In this document: in pieces, positions 34,925 through 49,026 of the stretch | How the letters are laid out: each line of letters opens with the position of its first letter | How positions within the stretch are numbered: position 1 is the first letter of the stretch | Origin: Sipunculus nudus | Lineage: Eukaryota > Annelida > Sipuncula > Golfingiida > Sipunculidae | Direction of reading: 5' to 3' | Length of the DNA stretch: 64,000 bases | Assembly: GCA_026874595.1 (NCBI GenBank) | Contig: CM049313.1 | Location: 22,502,008 to 22,566,007, forward strand | The notes under the pieces: model-generated | Told to the model about the DNA's origin: nothing | The model's input: only the letters and a program-made list of their open reading frames with translations | Database searches by the model: none | Translations under genes and position numbers: made by a program

Positions 34925-37900
34925 AAAGACTTATAAGAGTCAAAAGCACAGCAAGCGATTCTGCAGCTAACAAGACTGAAGTCATGAATACATGCTCCTG
35001 TGACTGAAACCGTTGCTTCCATTTAATGTTGTCTAATGATCAATAAATCATTAAATATTATTCAATGTTTGAGTGCGAAAGTGATACCATTTATTGTGAA
35101 ACATATTCTATACGATATTTATCAATTGCGTTAACACAGTATGCATGTGCATCTTGACTTTATCACAGAGTCCATGAAGAATAATTTACATGATACAAGG
35201 TACATATTACCGACTTGGTCTCCGGAGACATCAAACACGATAGTTCACTTTATGGCCTTGCGGTCTCCGTGACAAATCAAAGACCATAATCATGTAATTA
35301 TACCAAAAGAATTCATGTCATTTATCAACCAGACAACGACAATTATATAAGTCAGGGTTTATAAGAAAGTTAAAGAAATCGCAGTCAGTAATACAGGCTG
35401 GAACGCAATGTTTAACAGCAGCCAGAAATGAAATTACAGCGCAGTCTCGCTGCAAGGGCAGACACAGCCAAAGATACTGTCGGTTTAGAGCCCCCTTCCC
35501 CTGTTGATCACAGATTAATATATTGTTTTTGTCTTTTGAATTAAATATAATGACCACTGATACGTTAGACAGAGAAGCCGAGAAAACAGGTAGTATGTAT
35601 GTGAATCATATTGAAGAAACTTCAAAGAAATATTAACCAACCGTCTATGTTTTGAAGGTGAATTATCGGGCCTCTGTCTTTTTATTTTCCTTTCATGTCA
35701 ATCTAGTTCCGTAAACTTTATAGTTCTTTCTGCCAATAGGCTACATTATGATATCAACAAGATTCAGATATAAATCTGTAAAATCACTTTAAATTATCAA
35801 AATAAAGACACATTTGACATAATAAAATATGCATATATAATGTCACACTTATTATCATCGTTGAAAACTAGTTACCAATATATAAAACCTGACAAAATCT
35901 TACTGAGAAACTATAGTTTTGCATGTATTTGACCTAACCACGAACACCATGTTACCTCAATCGCATATTCATTCAATGTACAATCATAAGCAGAGCAGTT
36001 GCCAGCAACCAACCTAGCTTACAATTTAACGCACAATTTGCATGATTTGAGCGACTCTCCCTAACAGAACACATGTAGTCTGCAACAATACCTCTTTCTT
36101 AATGATTTTTTTTTCATACAATGGAGAGTGTATAGCAAGTTCTAGCCCAAAGTTTGCAGAAACTATTCCGCCGACTGTCATGTTGATAAATAATCCCAAA
36201 TATTGCAAAACACTTCACAATGATTGCGATATTTTCATCACTGGATTACAGAGATATAGCATTTTCAGCTGATGACGTCAGTTAATGCGACTTTATAAGC
36301 GAATATCCTTTATGATGTCTTTGTCACGTCACTATTATATTATAAACAGCTCTCGCAACCATAGGCCTGGAAAGCCTTATGTGTTGGAACTTTTTGGGGG
36401 CTTAAAATAAGGAACATAAAGCCTATGGGCTATAGTGGTTAGTACCATTACTGTTACTGTTTTATCCGATATGCTGTAATAATAAATGGGTCCTTACAAT
36501 AATCAGTATGCGGTGTTCACCTTTACAGGTTAAATGAAGAAAAGTATCATAGTAATTTGGACCCTGATCTTATCATTATGTTAGGACCACTGCAGGTATT
36601 TATTTCAGAGCCTTGAAAATGCCGTACTTATCTGATATTAGCCTTTTTACAGTGGCCCGTCAGAGCCATAACATAATAAGACGTTCGAGCGAGTAATAAA
36701 CTCATGCATATGACAGATATACGCATCCACGGTTTTGCCCTGCAAACTAGTAGTGCGGCCAAAATAATAAGACATGTGCACGAGACACTAAGTCGTGTAT
36801 ACCATTTGATCATACATGGACACGTATTAATATGCCATGATCGCAAATTGTCCTAATGCCATTTGCCGTTCTCCGTACTGTTAAAGTTAAACAGATGGTT
36901 CATAAGTGCGATTGTCAAAATATGATGAGCACTGAGGCCTTCATTTCGAATCTAAAGAAAATTGAAAACAAAAATACAATCCTTACAATATAGAAAATGA
37001 GGTTTTCATAGACAAATATTTTGAATGGTTTTGTATTCTAAGGAGTTGAATGATACCTTACAGTCAATAAAATCTGTTTGCAAGAACAACATAGGAAATC
37101 CGGCAACACTCTTTCATAACTTTACATTTGCTGAGTTAACGAAGCACTGTCATTTTTATAAACAGCACGGTGTTCACTGAGGCGTGTTACTACATCGGTA
37201 ACAATATTTTGCCAATAATAAGGGAGTCCTTGAAGTTGTATATTTGGAAACTTATTTTTACAAAATCATTTAAAGTTTACACTTCATACGTATGTGAAGA
37301 GTAATGAAAAAGCAATTAAATTTGCAATTCCTTTAGATGAGTAGGTGTATGACGTAAAACACCCCTAATGTCCCAATCCAACTACAGTATGCAGACATTG
37401 CAAAATAAAAATCTCACCAACTATTCACGAGCCGCCATATGTATTTTTTTAATATAATTGGATACACTTTGGTTTTATTTGACATTACCGATACTTCCGT
37501 ATGCACATTGGTCCGTTAAAGGACAAGACCCTAAGATTTCCTGTGTGGTCAACTGTAAGAAAACTAGCCGCATCGGATGACGTTCAAAATATTTTTTTAT
37601 TTGTTCCTTAAAATAATTTTTACTTGTAAGCTTCTAAATATAATATGTTTCTTGTGGCCTTAACGGAAGTTCCTACTCTTCAGTGAAATTGGAAAATTGA
37701 TTAACGACTCAAGAATAGAGACACAGTTCAGATGCTTTTGTAAAGAAACAAATGAAAATTATAAGCAGATGAAGGTCCTTTAGGAACTAATGGGATTTAA
37801 AACGTCCCGTTGTTTTGCCGCCTTTTGCTCTTCAAAGAAATTATGTTACAGAATGTCAGTTTATGGTATTAATATCCCTGCTTCTTCGTTTACGCGGAAA

Positions 37901-37930
37901 GCAACATCTAATGAATGAAGCAAATCAATC
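34925..37930. other. Non-coding stretch
   Basis: AT-rich; no supported gene or transposon. Confidence 0.5.
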
Positions 37931-37937
37931 AATCTAA

Positions 37938-37939
<2 letters not shown>

Positions 37940-37987
<48 letters not shown>
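37940..37987. repeat. (AT)24 microsatellite
   Basis: Uninterrupted AT dinucleotides. Confidence 0.95.
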
Positions 37988-37990
<3 letters not shown>

Positions 37991-38577
37991 TGTGTGAATT
38001 CCTGATTTAGGATAAAAGTGCTCAGTACAACTATATGAGAGCGTATTAACTGGTTATCAAGCACATTATGGCATATATGGTTGCCACTTATAGGGTTCAG
38101 AACTGAAAATTAATCTGATACTTGAATGGTTCTATGATTGTGCCAAGGGCAACATGAATGTTTAACGTCATCATAACGTCAACTGATATTATACTTATAT
38201 TACTAAAATAGAAAACGATCATACATAAACGTAATACGTAACCTTTATGTAAATTCAACCCAGCCTTGTCTTATAAAAGAACTACAGGAATCCTGTTTAT
38301 GTGCTCATTCTGCCATTGTCCGCTCTGCCCAATGATGCAGGATAAATACTGGTAAAGTAATGTTTCAACAACTTTGTTAAATTTTTAAAAAAGATTATTT
38401 GTGAGAAGGGTAGATATATTACGGTTTATGTTTATGAATAATATTTAAAAAAATGATGGAAATTGAAACACAAGCTCCACAACATCTTTAGAGTACTACA
38501 GTTCAATTAACACAGAGGAAATCATTTACCTGCAACAATTGCAATAATTAGAACTTGCGGAAAAAGCTGAAACTTAC

Positions 38578-38960
38578 TTTCTTTCCTTAAGGGCGCCAGG
38601 CAGACAGTGCGGAAGTCGCTGGTTACAGCTGGTCACGTACTAGACTAAGTCTTGATAATCGGCCAGCAGTTAACTAGTCCAGTTCTGGGAATTGTCTAAC
38701 GAAGGCAAGAGCCCAACTTGTTCCAAGTATCTGTGATGACTGCTCTACCGCTGTGGACACAAATTGAGTCTTATATCGCCGGCTTCTCGTGTGATTTTAA
38801 GCAGGTGCGTAGGCTAAAATGACCAAACCTCCACCCTCACTCCAAAGATAACGACTACAGCTTATACCAAGTCGACGCCCGCTATACCTCTACTGCAACA
38901 GCAAGGGAATAATTTCCTTAGCCACTGTCGCTCTCGGCCAGCTCTAAACTATCGATCTTT
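38578..38960 (-). other. Possible non-coding first exon with strong splice donor
   Basis: On the minus strand a GC-richer block of up to 380 bases ends in GAAAGAAA|GTAAGTTT, where GTAAGT (38577-38572) matches the 5' splice-site consensus exactly. GC content drops sharply downstream (below 38570), as at an exon/intron boundary. No long frame crosses the block, so if it is transcribed it would be a 5' UTR exon. The upstream limit and transcription start are not determined. It may equally be a GC-rich regulatory island. Confidence 0.22.
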
Positions 38961-38969
38961 TATTAAGCA

Positions 38970-41900
38970 TGACAATAAAGGGAAGAGGTGTCGCTCTTTT
39001 TAGTGTTAAATATATGCGGAATTTTCGAAATTTAAAAAAAGGTGTCTCTACTTGTCTCTTTTGAAATTTGTGAAAACAATATACTGTAAATGTACTCTCC
39101 AAATCAATAACACACTGTTGTTTGCCATTGCCTGACTTCCAATTGGCTGGCGGCTAATGTAAAATGTAGAACAATAAAGAAAATATATAAACATGCATTA
39201 AGGGAACTGCTTGGTAAAGCCATTCGTTCGTTCAGTTTTGCTACTTTTTTATGCTAATGTTCAGTCACGGAACTCTTCCCAAAATAACGAATACACTGAA
39301 GATTTGACATGAACCCTGTATAATTTGGGCCAACCTCCATAGTGTTGTACAATACCAATTTCGTGAATGTCATTGCGTCATTAATGAAGAAACTCATTAA
39401 TGCATATTTTAGGCATTAGTCTTTAATCTTAGTGTATTGCGTTTTGGTGATTTCAGGCATTTGAGTATGTTACGTCTGCATATACAGCGTCAACGGCAAA
39501 ATGAATTCCTGTATGTCATTGACTCATTGAATTTAACTTATTTTATCATATATTAAAAGTCTTTCTCCTTTCATATATGTTCCCATCTTACCTGTGGTTA
39601 AAGTAATAGGCTGACTTTTTTTTCTATTCAAACTTTCCTTGTATCATCAAAGGATTGTCAAATAGATTTGTATTGCTACTTTAATCACAAGAGATGTAGC
39701 CATTAAGGAAGAGACACTCATTGGATCGATGTATGTTTAAGAAAATTAGAATAGTTATCCTCCTTGCATAAATTTCAAGCACTTTGTTTCGCCACTTCAA
39801 CAAATAGGACAAGAAACATAAATCCTTTAATTTTATTTTCCTCTGTTAATTCACAAAGAGATAACATAAGTAGCTTTGATATCAACACAAGCATGATTAT
39901 TTAGAAAGTTTAGTTATATCAAATTAAGAAAAAAGGCTATGTAGGCATCGTTTGGATATCCATGACACAAGAATATTAATCCTACATATTTAATTATATA
40001 GTATCATATCCTGAAGTACCATATTCAAGAATTTATCCCTTGGGTCTATCAGTTCAGATTTCTTTCGAAGACAGAATTATGACACAAATACTAATAAATA
40101 ACCATAGGCTGAAATCTTATGGTCTATGCAGTGTCTGGAGTAAACTCGCCAGATAACTGTGTCAAATTTTCCTTGAGTTTTGATATCGTCTTGATATTCT
40201 CTGTCCAGCACTAGAACATCGTCCTGACTCGGCGACCAGTAGTTTATTAACCAAGTGGAAAGCACAGCTGCGAAGGGCTGCGGGATCTTTCCTGGTTCTA
40301 CCAAAAGCTGATTTCCCCGCAAAGGCGGAAATTACGTGAACTGATCCAATCACCAACACTGTCTCTGTCTCCGCGACAACACCTGTACCGTCGTCAGGGT
40401 GAGACGATCAAGCCATTCGCAATCTTGAATCAGACTATTTGCGGAATATATGACCGATTTACAGGGATAATGTGCTGTTTTCTCTTCCTTTTATAGCCGG
40501 AATGCTTATGTTGTTAATGTGAATGATAAGGATTATCTGTGAATAAAACACGGCGATTGAGATTACATCTGAGACGTGTGCTTTAACATCATCGGTACCT
40601 TAATTAATGCTTGGTTAAAGATTAATAAATGTTGTTAGATACAGACTACTTTCTATATAACCGCTTTCACAATTTTTATATAGATTAATCATAACTTAGA
40701 TCATAAGAATAAATACAAAATACATTAACAAAATATCTAAAAATGTCTAATATAAAGGAACTTACCTTTGCCCCAAGGGCATAAGATAAATTAAAAATAT
40801 CAAGGGTGATGGCTGCATCATTTAATAATCTATGGGAACATTAGGCTATCACAGTCACTCACAATGCCATCTCTAGAATGAAAACACATTTTTTTTTCAA
40901 ATAATTTATTAATCAACTAAATAAATGTTATACCGAAACTGGCATATCTCTGTAAAAGACATGATTACAAATTAATGTTTCTTCACTTTAATTCCAACCA
41001 CTTTGACAAAAAAACGCCCAATGACAAAAAATCAATCCTGATGTCAGACGTTCAATTAATCCACGTTAATGACGTGGTGATATAACGGCAGATATCTATC
41101 AAATAATGGGCACTAAGAGGGCCTGAATGTTTTGCCGTATATTTTATAAAATCATTAAAATCATAAATAATTGGAAGGGAAAAGAGGGAAGAAGACTCTA
41201 AAGAGTGTTCCCAATAAACTATATAATTGACAGAATATTAAAGCAACTTTGATTCTTCAAGACAAATCGTCCCTTCACATTTCATCGGCCCCCAGCCTCA
41301 CAAAAAAAGTTCTCATTTGAACAAAAAAAGTGTGGTTTCTAGCGCACTTTTTTCAGAAATCTTTGTGGGATGGCGAATCAGTTTCACCCTTTTATTATAG
41401 GATTTTGATATAAAAAAATCATATGATGTACATGATTAAAGTGGGATTGTTTTGCTAAAGAGGTAAAACTACAACATACTAAAAGAGTTTTTCATCGAAA
41501 TTTATTCTTTCATTTTCTTGGAAGAAACGCGAGGGCTGCTGGAGCTTAAAATCGGAAAATACATGCTGAAATCAAAATACCAATTTTTTATGCCCGGGGG
41601 GGGGTCATAATTGATGCGTGCGTTATCCAAGAAACCAACCTTTTTTTGGCCTAGTTAAACAGCAATGTCAATGCTTCAATGTTCCTTCAGTCTGACCTTT
41701 CAAAGCGCCTAATTTCATAAAGTATAAGAATTTTCAAGCACATTTCCCGGACACAACTCCTGTACTCTGACAATCAAAGAGTCGGTCGTGTGTTTACGCC
41801 TGAAGATGCTACGATCAAAGCAAGCAAAGGTGATATTGTCTACTAGCAATAAATACAATCATCTCTACTGAAAGTGTAAATATATCACCAGTATACTGGA

Positions 41901-44900
41901 AAACGCTTTGCCGTGGCCTATGGCCGAATTATCGGTTACGTATGATTGTCAATCAAATGTAGATGATTCTTGTTTGTAAAATTTAACAGCAAATGAAAAG
42001 AAAATTTAGGCAAAAATATTTTGGTATGGATAAATCCTTTTATTCTCTGACATTCATAAGGCTTAATCAGTAACATAATCCATGCACTATGATTTATACA
42101 AAAGATTCAGATCTCACTTCTCGTCCGGGTATTTGAGATACAAAGAAAATCGACCAAGGGTACATATTTTGATCTGCATTTATAGGAAAAGTTTATCGGT
42201 CCTCGATCATCTGTAACTGGAAATTACTCCAAAGATCGCCTCCAACTAAAAAGAGCATAATCAAACAACTGTCTGCTTTCAAGTAGCGATATATTCTCTA
42301 GGGAACAATATTCAATATTATTGTCTACTATTATCAGAAACAAATTTTGTTGGAAACAGATTTGAGGGATTGGGTTAGCTTTGTCCTCTTCACATGCAGC
42401 TACGTTCATATGTATCTTAGAGACTGCATACAAAGCTGTTCGTCCATTCTATTATGAAGCTCAGTTTATTAATTCATATATTATGTGTTGCCTTAATGAG
42501 AGAACACGTAATCCATACATGTTAATCCTCATTATTACAGCTACTTTTAAATGTATTAAAGATAAGATATAATTTTCCTTGTCAATCACTTTTAAAGAAA
42601 TCACAAATACTACTTTAAGATAACTGTATTGATATGCAGTGTTATTTGTAAGCGTATTTCAATAATAAATTACTAAATGAAACTAAAGTTTAATCAATAA
42701 AGGATATTGATTGGGAAAATAAAGAATAGTGAATTTAAGATATGAGTCTGACCACACAGCGACGTTTATACCTGCCGCAGACACTTATACGAGATCAATA
42801 AGAAGATGGAAGCTTACGTTTTTATTTTAAATAGGATAGAGTGTTTCAGTATGGTATCTCCAGGTCGGAGAAATGTTATGCAAATTTATCACAGGGAAGG
42901 ACCCTTGGGTGTAATTTTGTCAGGCCAAGGCACGATTGCTTCTTTTTCAGTTTCCCAGTGCGATATCTATTATCAGAACAAAATATACTTGTAAAGACCA
43001 AGACAATATCTATTGGCTTCAAAAACGTTCTCCTCTCTTGAGTTTCGAACAATATTTTTTTTTCTGAGTACACCATTATAGTATTATCAAATTATGATAG
43101 AATGTACTATAAAATAATATAAAGAAAACAATACGAGATCAATTATTATATTTTAAGAAAAGCATTATAAAATACTACTTGTGACGGTAAGATTAATAAC
43201 TCTTGTTCTGCCATCTAATGATAATCTGATTAAGCGTCTGAGGCAAAATATAATTATAAAGACCTAGATATTTAAGCATTTTCTCATCGCAGAGATTAAT
43301 CCGTTGTTTTGAATTCAGTTAATCTGCGTTATGAAAGATCTTTTGAGGCCTAGCTGTTTAATTAATCTGTATAGCGCCGTTTATATGAAGGCTCACCAGA
43401 AATAACCGGTATCGAGTTTTCTATATCTAAAAGATTGGGTAACCAAAAAATGTTCAATCGACAAATGCCACAATAACAAAAATGAAGTCCCAATTACAAG
43501 TGCATCAAACATGGTTTAACTGAAATTTGTATTATGTTATAGTTATGCAGCTTTATTATAATGTTCCCTTGGAAAATATTAATAGTTTGAACAATGAAAA
43601 TCCAGTGTTATATTTCACGTTTCGCGGCGTTGTTTAATATTGATTGTGAATTAATTAACTGTTTGGATGTCGGTCTGTTTAGAGGATAATTTCAGGTTGA
43701 GTAATAGCATATGAAGCGGTAAAGCTAAATTCGGTAATGTTATATGTGTGTTGATATTTTATGTTTGTGAAGAAAGTGACTTTACATATCTATACCGAAA
43801 TATTTTGAACCGGAACCGGTAAATCCACGATGAAATACCTAGAAGATATAAGCATTATTTATGTTAGGTATAAAAGCACATAATTTTTAATGAATGTGCT
43901 CGAGACGCTTTCTGTCACCAAAACGCAAACAATGTCCGAACACAGTATTAAAAGGATAAATGATATTCTTCTTTTTAACTTCATGTTAAATTTCTTATTA
44001 TTTTCATAAGGTGTAAAATGGTGGTAATTACTTGTATTTCACATACCTTTTAAAAATATGGAGAAATATTGCGTAACTTTGTTCATGATGGTACCTCATT
44101 AAAAGACCGGCACGTTTTTTTACAAATCATGTTTTCAATGCTTTTTAGTTATTTGGAAATGGTTTATTGTGACAATGTAGTTGTAAAACCCGAAAGCTTC
44201 AAATTCACAAGAATACAATCCGCTCAATAAAAAGCTCTCATGGGACTCATATATGAACAAAAATTAGGCAATAAACCACATAACAAATATTTGTCTGTTT
44301 TCTCAGGGTAAATAAAAAGTTGGTCACAGAAATTGGTTTGACAAGAATTAATCAGGAGTGCAATTTCTATTTTGTAGTGTCCCTAATTTGTGTCAGAAAA
44401 AAAATCAACAGTTTCTGCGCGATATCGTCCCTCTATCCAGTACAATAAATCTTAATTATATCTCTATACAACACTTTTCCCCATTTCCTATTGTGAGATT
44501 AAATAGTATTGCTATTCGTCAATGTCTCTTACACATCTTTAAATGAATATGGCATTTTCTTCTCAATAATGTCCACCCACGTTTTGTTAAAATTCATCCA
44601 AATGTTCATTTAATTTCGTTATCGCATCTCATTTGGGGGTAAATAAAAGGATTTCGATAAAATAGTGTCTCCTACATCTTTTTAGTGAAGAAAGTTGTCA
44701 CCTCTATAGTGCATGTATCTTGGCCATAATCTTAAAAGATTTCAAGGATTAGGCGATAAACATTCGCTGCTCCAACTCACAGCCACAACTGACCTATCAA
44801 CAACACACCCCATATTCTCCCGCGCCTTTTAACCTTATAATTATAATTAAGATCCCAAAACGCACGTACACAGAAGGTCTTCCACGCCCATGGTATTATT

Positions 44901-47630
44901 AAAAAGACAATAATGAGGGCAGAAAGGTCAATGGCGTATGTCGTATTGACTGACGTCATCAACTTGAATCGCTGTTCTCGTTCGTCAGTATTAATGACTA
45001 TTTCGCAGTCATTGTGAACTTTCTTGCCATATTTTGGATTACGTATTTGTTTCACAGAAAATTCCGTGCCAGGTTAGCCATTATTATTCACTTGGTAGTC
45101 GGAGAAATGAATCCTGCAACCTTTAACCTAGGTCGTTTTATACTGTCTCCTTTCTATAAAAAAAAAATCCCGGAAATTCATGCCGACATGGGCACTGGTT
45201 CAGACTACACGTGCATTGTCATGCAGAGGTATGTCAAATTATGCAAATTTTGTTTTTATCAGACGATTGACGCTTTACAATATTAACGGTCACCTGATTG
45301 GCTGCTCGTTAGTCCAATGCTTATGCTTATTCATTGAATGAATATGCCATTAAGTTCATATAGAGTTCATGGATAGGTCAATTCAGTGCTCTCCCGGTAA
45401 TTATTTTTTCGATGCTAAATCATATTCAAAATGGTCAATTTAGACTGCAAAGCGAAGGAAACAAAAATAATTGTTTCCTACATTTCTGTATATTGAATCG
45501 TCCAGAGCTATTTATGTTGAGCTTATATTGTCTATTATAACTCAATAAAACATTACCCGCTTTCGTCCGGGTTGGTTTTCCATGTGCCGAGCTCACTCAC
45601 TGGATACACAGGCGTAGTTTCTCCTAGATGGCACTACGATATGTAAAATCCTCAGGATTTATGCATGTAAAAATATAGAAAATGTCAACCCTTGGTTAAC
45701 TTGGCATCTTTTCCGTCACTTCAACACCAAATATGTGGCATTTTCGAGGATTACCAACAGAGAGGTTGCGTGAAAATGATTAATTGTCACAGTCATTTAT
45801 TATATAGATGAAATGACTTAAATAAAGGAAGGCCCAACCTGATAACATAAGCCGTCCTGTACTATTCCTTCTATTCTTATCTGTTTTGACTGCAAGATAT
45901 ACATTCGGCTTACGCATCGCACCAGTTCATATATTGTCTTTGTGATACTGTCTTTATCACAAGTTCTTTTTGCAGAAATACCTTTTGTTTAAGCTGAAAT
46001 AGACATAACGGAACATATACTGTGTACAACACACTTTGCGATATTTGAACAAGTGCAGGGTAAGAAAAGCTGGGTTGTATATGTTCAATAATGTTAGCAA
46101 GATAAATCAATAAACTATTTATGTTATTTATTAGAGATTTTAAACTAAGGGGAAATCTCAGGGACCCTGGGAGCAAAACGTATGACTGTTTAAAGTTCGT
46201 TGCGGTCAGCAAAGTAAATATGTCTTGTGAAAATATATATGTTATTTGTAAAGGTCTTTTTCTTAGATATATTCTCCTTTAATTTCTTTCATTCCATCAG
46301 CTTTGAAGGGTGTTCTTTATCAAACGTTGTATTCGTACATGATTTTCATGAATCATGTTGCAGTTAATTAATTGTTATAATCCTATTAAATCTGTACTTT
46401 TGCTTGTTTCTCAAACCCGCAGAAGAAACCCCTTTTCTTTGCTATCTCAGTTAACCGTTTATCAAATTAGTTCAAATTTACACGGGATAGACTTTGCGTC
46501 TTACGTATGAAGTTTCTCACATATACACAACTTTGCTGCGTTGTGTCTAAAAGGTTTATTTTCACCTTTGTGATAAAAGGTTAGTCGAACACTATATATA
46601 ACGTAACCCAAAATAAATTTATTTGATGTGGTCTGATATGGTCACTATTAAGAGAAAACAGAACTCGGAGCAAACAAGAATCATGAAAACCACACGGTTT
46701 GTATGCAGTGACAATGCGGTGCTTTGATCTTAAAAGACAGTATTTCTTCTCCTCCCAAGATTCATGTTAATCAATCAATTAATGTTTTGCTTGTGTTTGC
46801 TTTTTGCCATACCACGTGAAACATTACGCGGCGAGGAAACGACGCTTTAAACTTCTTTAATCTTTCCCCATGGATTTAATGAATTAATGTAATTTAGTCT
46901 CCGAAACTGTTAACATGGATTGAGAACATAAGCACTTTTTTTCTGAACATAAATAATTGAAATTAAAAAGGGTAGTTTTTATCGATTAGTTTATTCAGAC
47001 TTCAAAGTGATTCAATTAATCGTTTTCTTCCCTAAAGAGATTTGTAACAGAAAATAGATAAAGTTTAGTTAAAAGTGGGATCCACTGACCCATTACTGTG
47101 GAGCGAAGTATTTTCTACTAATGATGGTAAATTAATGAAATACATGTAAGCCGTTCTAAGTGCGTGCACACACGCCCTTCCTAAAACAAGAAAACATGAA
47201 CCAATCAAACTGATCTGGTGATGTTCATGTGACCGGATGCTTAAAGGGGCCCATTCCCATATCTACCGTCTATTAAGGGAAGATAATCCCGTGTATATTT
47301 TATAAACACATGCAAAAAGATGCTGATTTTAATGAACAAATGCCAGCCGTTTTGTTTAAATCCACGCAATTAAAGCATGCCAAAATGGTCGCCTCTCATA
47401 ATTCAAACACCATAACAAGGACATCTGGTGAGAAATCAGGTGAACTATAGATTTGCAAATGAAAAAAGCAGGCACTGTTTCGATTGATCTCTTGAAATGT
47501 TCAGGGCGTTTCCAGAATGGGCTATTGAAGAATCGTTTAGATTTTTGGGCATATCCGGCACATGTTCCGGATTCAGGAACGCAAATGTAAAGTCACATAC
47601 TAGTATACACGGATAAACCTGGGAATATAG
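38970..47630. other. Long AT-rich non-coding stretch
   Basis: The GC-richer patch at 40080-40440 carries two overlapping minus-strand frames (65 and 81 codons) with unremarkable sequence, and I recognise no family. A G9 run lies at 41597-41605. The rest shows no supported exon, RNA gene or transposon. Confidence 0.45.
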
Positions 47631-47784
47631 GCTGAATTAATGGATACAAACACTTTTATGGGAGCCTCCCACAAAAGGGACCCCCTACATGGCGGAGGTT
47701 TGCATTTCCTAAAATGCAGATTTCTAGTTACTCTAGCAACAATATCATGTCGTCAGCGGGTGCTTAAGTTGAGCATGTCCTTTC

Positions 47785-47874
47785 TGTTACGAAAAGACGA
47801 CAGCCATGGCATAGCAACGAAGGACGCGCTTTCTTATTGGTTGAAATGTTAACTAATGGAGTCACCCCGTAACA
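47785..47874. repeat. 90 bp unit bounded by TGTTACG/CGTAACA
   Basis: The unit begins TGTTACGAA and ends CCCCGTAACA, the same termini as the 156 bp element starting 121 bases downstream. The interior differs. It may be a remnant of the same or a related LTR-like family. No target duplication is seen. Confidence 0.35.
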
Positions 47875-47994
47875 TACCCCCTCTTAAGAGCGTTCTGCTT
47901 TCAGAACAAGACTAGTTATCTCAGGAGTCACACTTTGGTGAGCTTATTCCCTGGGCCACAAAGTTAACCGTCACGTTGGACGAGCCCCGTATTT

Positions 47995-48150
47995 TGTTAC
48001 GAAGACAAATTTCTCAGGGGAAAACACTGGGCCCATCCGAGATTCGAACCCATGTTGGTGTCGCACAAGTCCGGCATACCAACCGCTTCGCTAGCAATGC
48101 ATGCTTCACTAGCGAGACAGCTGGGTTCGCTTTAATAACACATCGTAACA
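47995..48150 (-). mobile_element. 156 bp LTR-like element with internal pol III promoter, copy 1
   Basis: The ends are TGTTACGA (47995-48002) and TCGTAACA (48143-48150), a perfect 8 bp terminal inverted repeat. On the minus strand it carries A box TAGCGAAGCGG (48093-48083) and B box GGTTCGAATCT (48050-48040), 43 bases apart. The tract between reads as an eroded tRNA body. Flanking 4-mers are ATTT and ATAT. Copy 2 at 52332-52487 has the same length and order. Reading: a TRIM-like or solo-LTR-like unit that incorporated a tRNA-derived sequence, or a SINE that acquired inverted ends. The B box is a good match; a functional tRNA is unlikely because the acceptor stem does not pair. Confidence 0.65.
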
Positions 48151-48159
48151 ATATCCATA

Positions 48160-48550
48160 AAATTTCAAAATATTTTTACTAAATAGCCACGCATGTTATC
48201 AACAACATCAACTGGGCACAGTCACTCTGTTTTTTATGTAATCAAGGAAAACACTTAAAAAGCGCACATACCGTTACCTTCTAACATTCAGGGTCTTACT
48301 TCGTTGTCAGTTTCATTTATTCCCAGGCGATGCGTCACAGAGTATAGTGACGTCACACGCCACATGACGTGTCCGGTTAATAATTTCCCTATACCCATGT
48401 CCACCTTGTTTCTCGCCATTTTCTCAAGCCAGATAAGACAAACCTACTAAACTTAAATTGTACCAATTGCAGGAGGAAATTGCGTAATTATTAGTACCTC
48501 ACCTGCTTATTGTATAAACATTTACGACCTGGGTGACATATCTCGTGTAG
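48160..48550. other. Non-coding stretch
   Basis: Nothing recognised between the 156 bp element and the long AT tract. Confidence 0.5.
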
Positions 48551-48553
48551 GCC

Positions 48554-48557
<4 letters not shown>

Positions 48558-48630
<73 letters not shown>
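48558..48630. repeat. (AT)36 microsatellite
   Basis: About 73 bases of AT dinucleotides, the longest in the window. The YIYI-type frame it creates is an artefact. Confidence 0.95.
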
Positions 48631-48633
<3 letters not shown>

Positions 48634-49026
48634 TGGCGTCCCTGTCAAGTGACCATTCAGGGATAAGGTCATGACGTAAAAATAAAGCGCGTGCACGAGG
48701 TGAATTCATGCCTCGCGGTAAACAGGGATCGGCAGCTCTCCATTTTTGATTCCATGAATCATGGGTGTTTCTTTTGTGATACGTCACCACTGTCCCCTTC
48801 CATGTTCATTTCAGAGGCAGGTGGTAAGTTGTCGCTTCAGAATAGTTTATCATAAAATGGTTTTAAATAGTTTAAGGAAATGACATAAGGTAGGCTATTA
48901 TTTTCAAAATAGTTAATTACGCATTTTCCTCTTTTTGCCTTTGGGCAAAAAGGTTTTAGCGTTCTTTGACTTGCAAAATATATTCGAAAAACAAACAGGA
49001 GTGGTGAAATGGACTGTACATTTATG

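Noticed and set aside
40077-40360. Overlapping minus-strand frames in a GC-richer patch
   Set aside because: Two competing frames with no family resemblance and no splice signal that decides between them; noted only within the stretch entry.
45014-45286. 90-codon frame with a hydrophobic start resembling a membrane protein
   Set aside because: AT-driven composition, no splice context and no motif; most likely chance.
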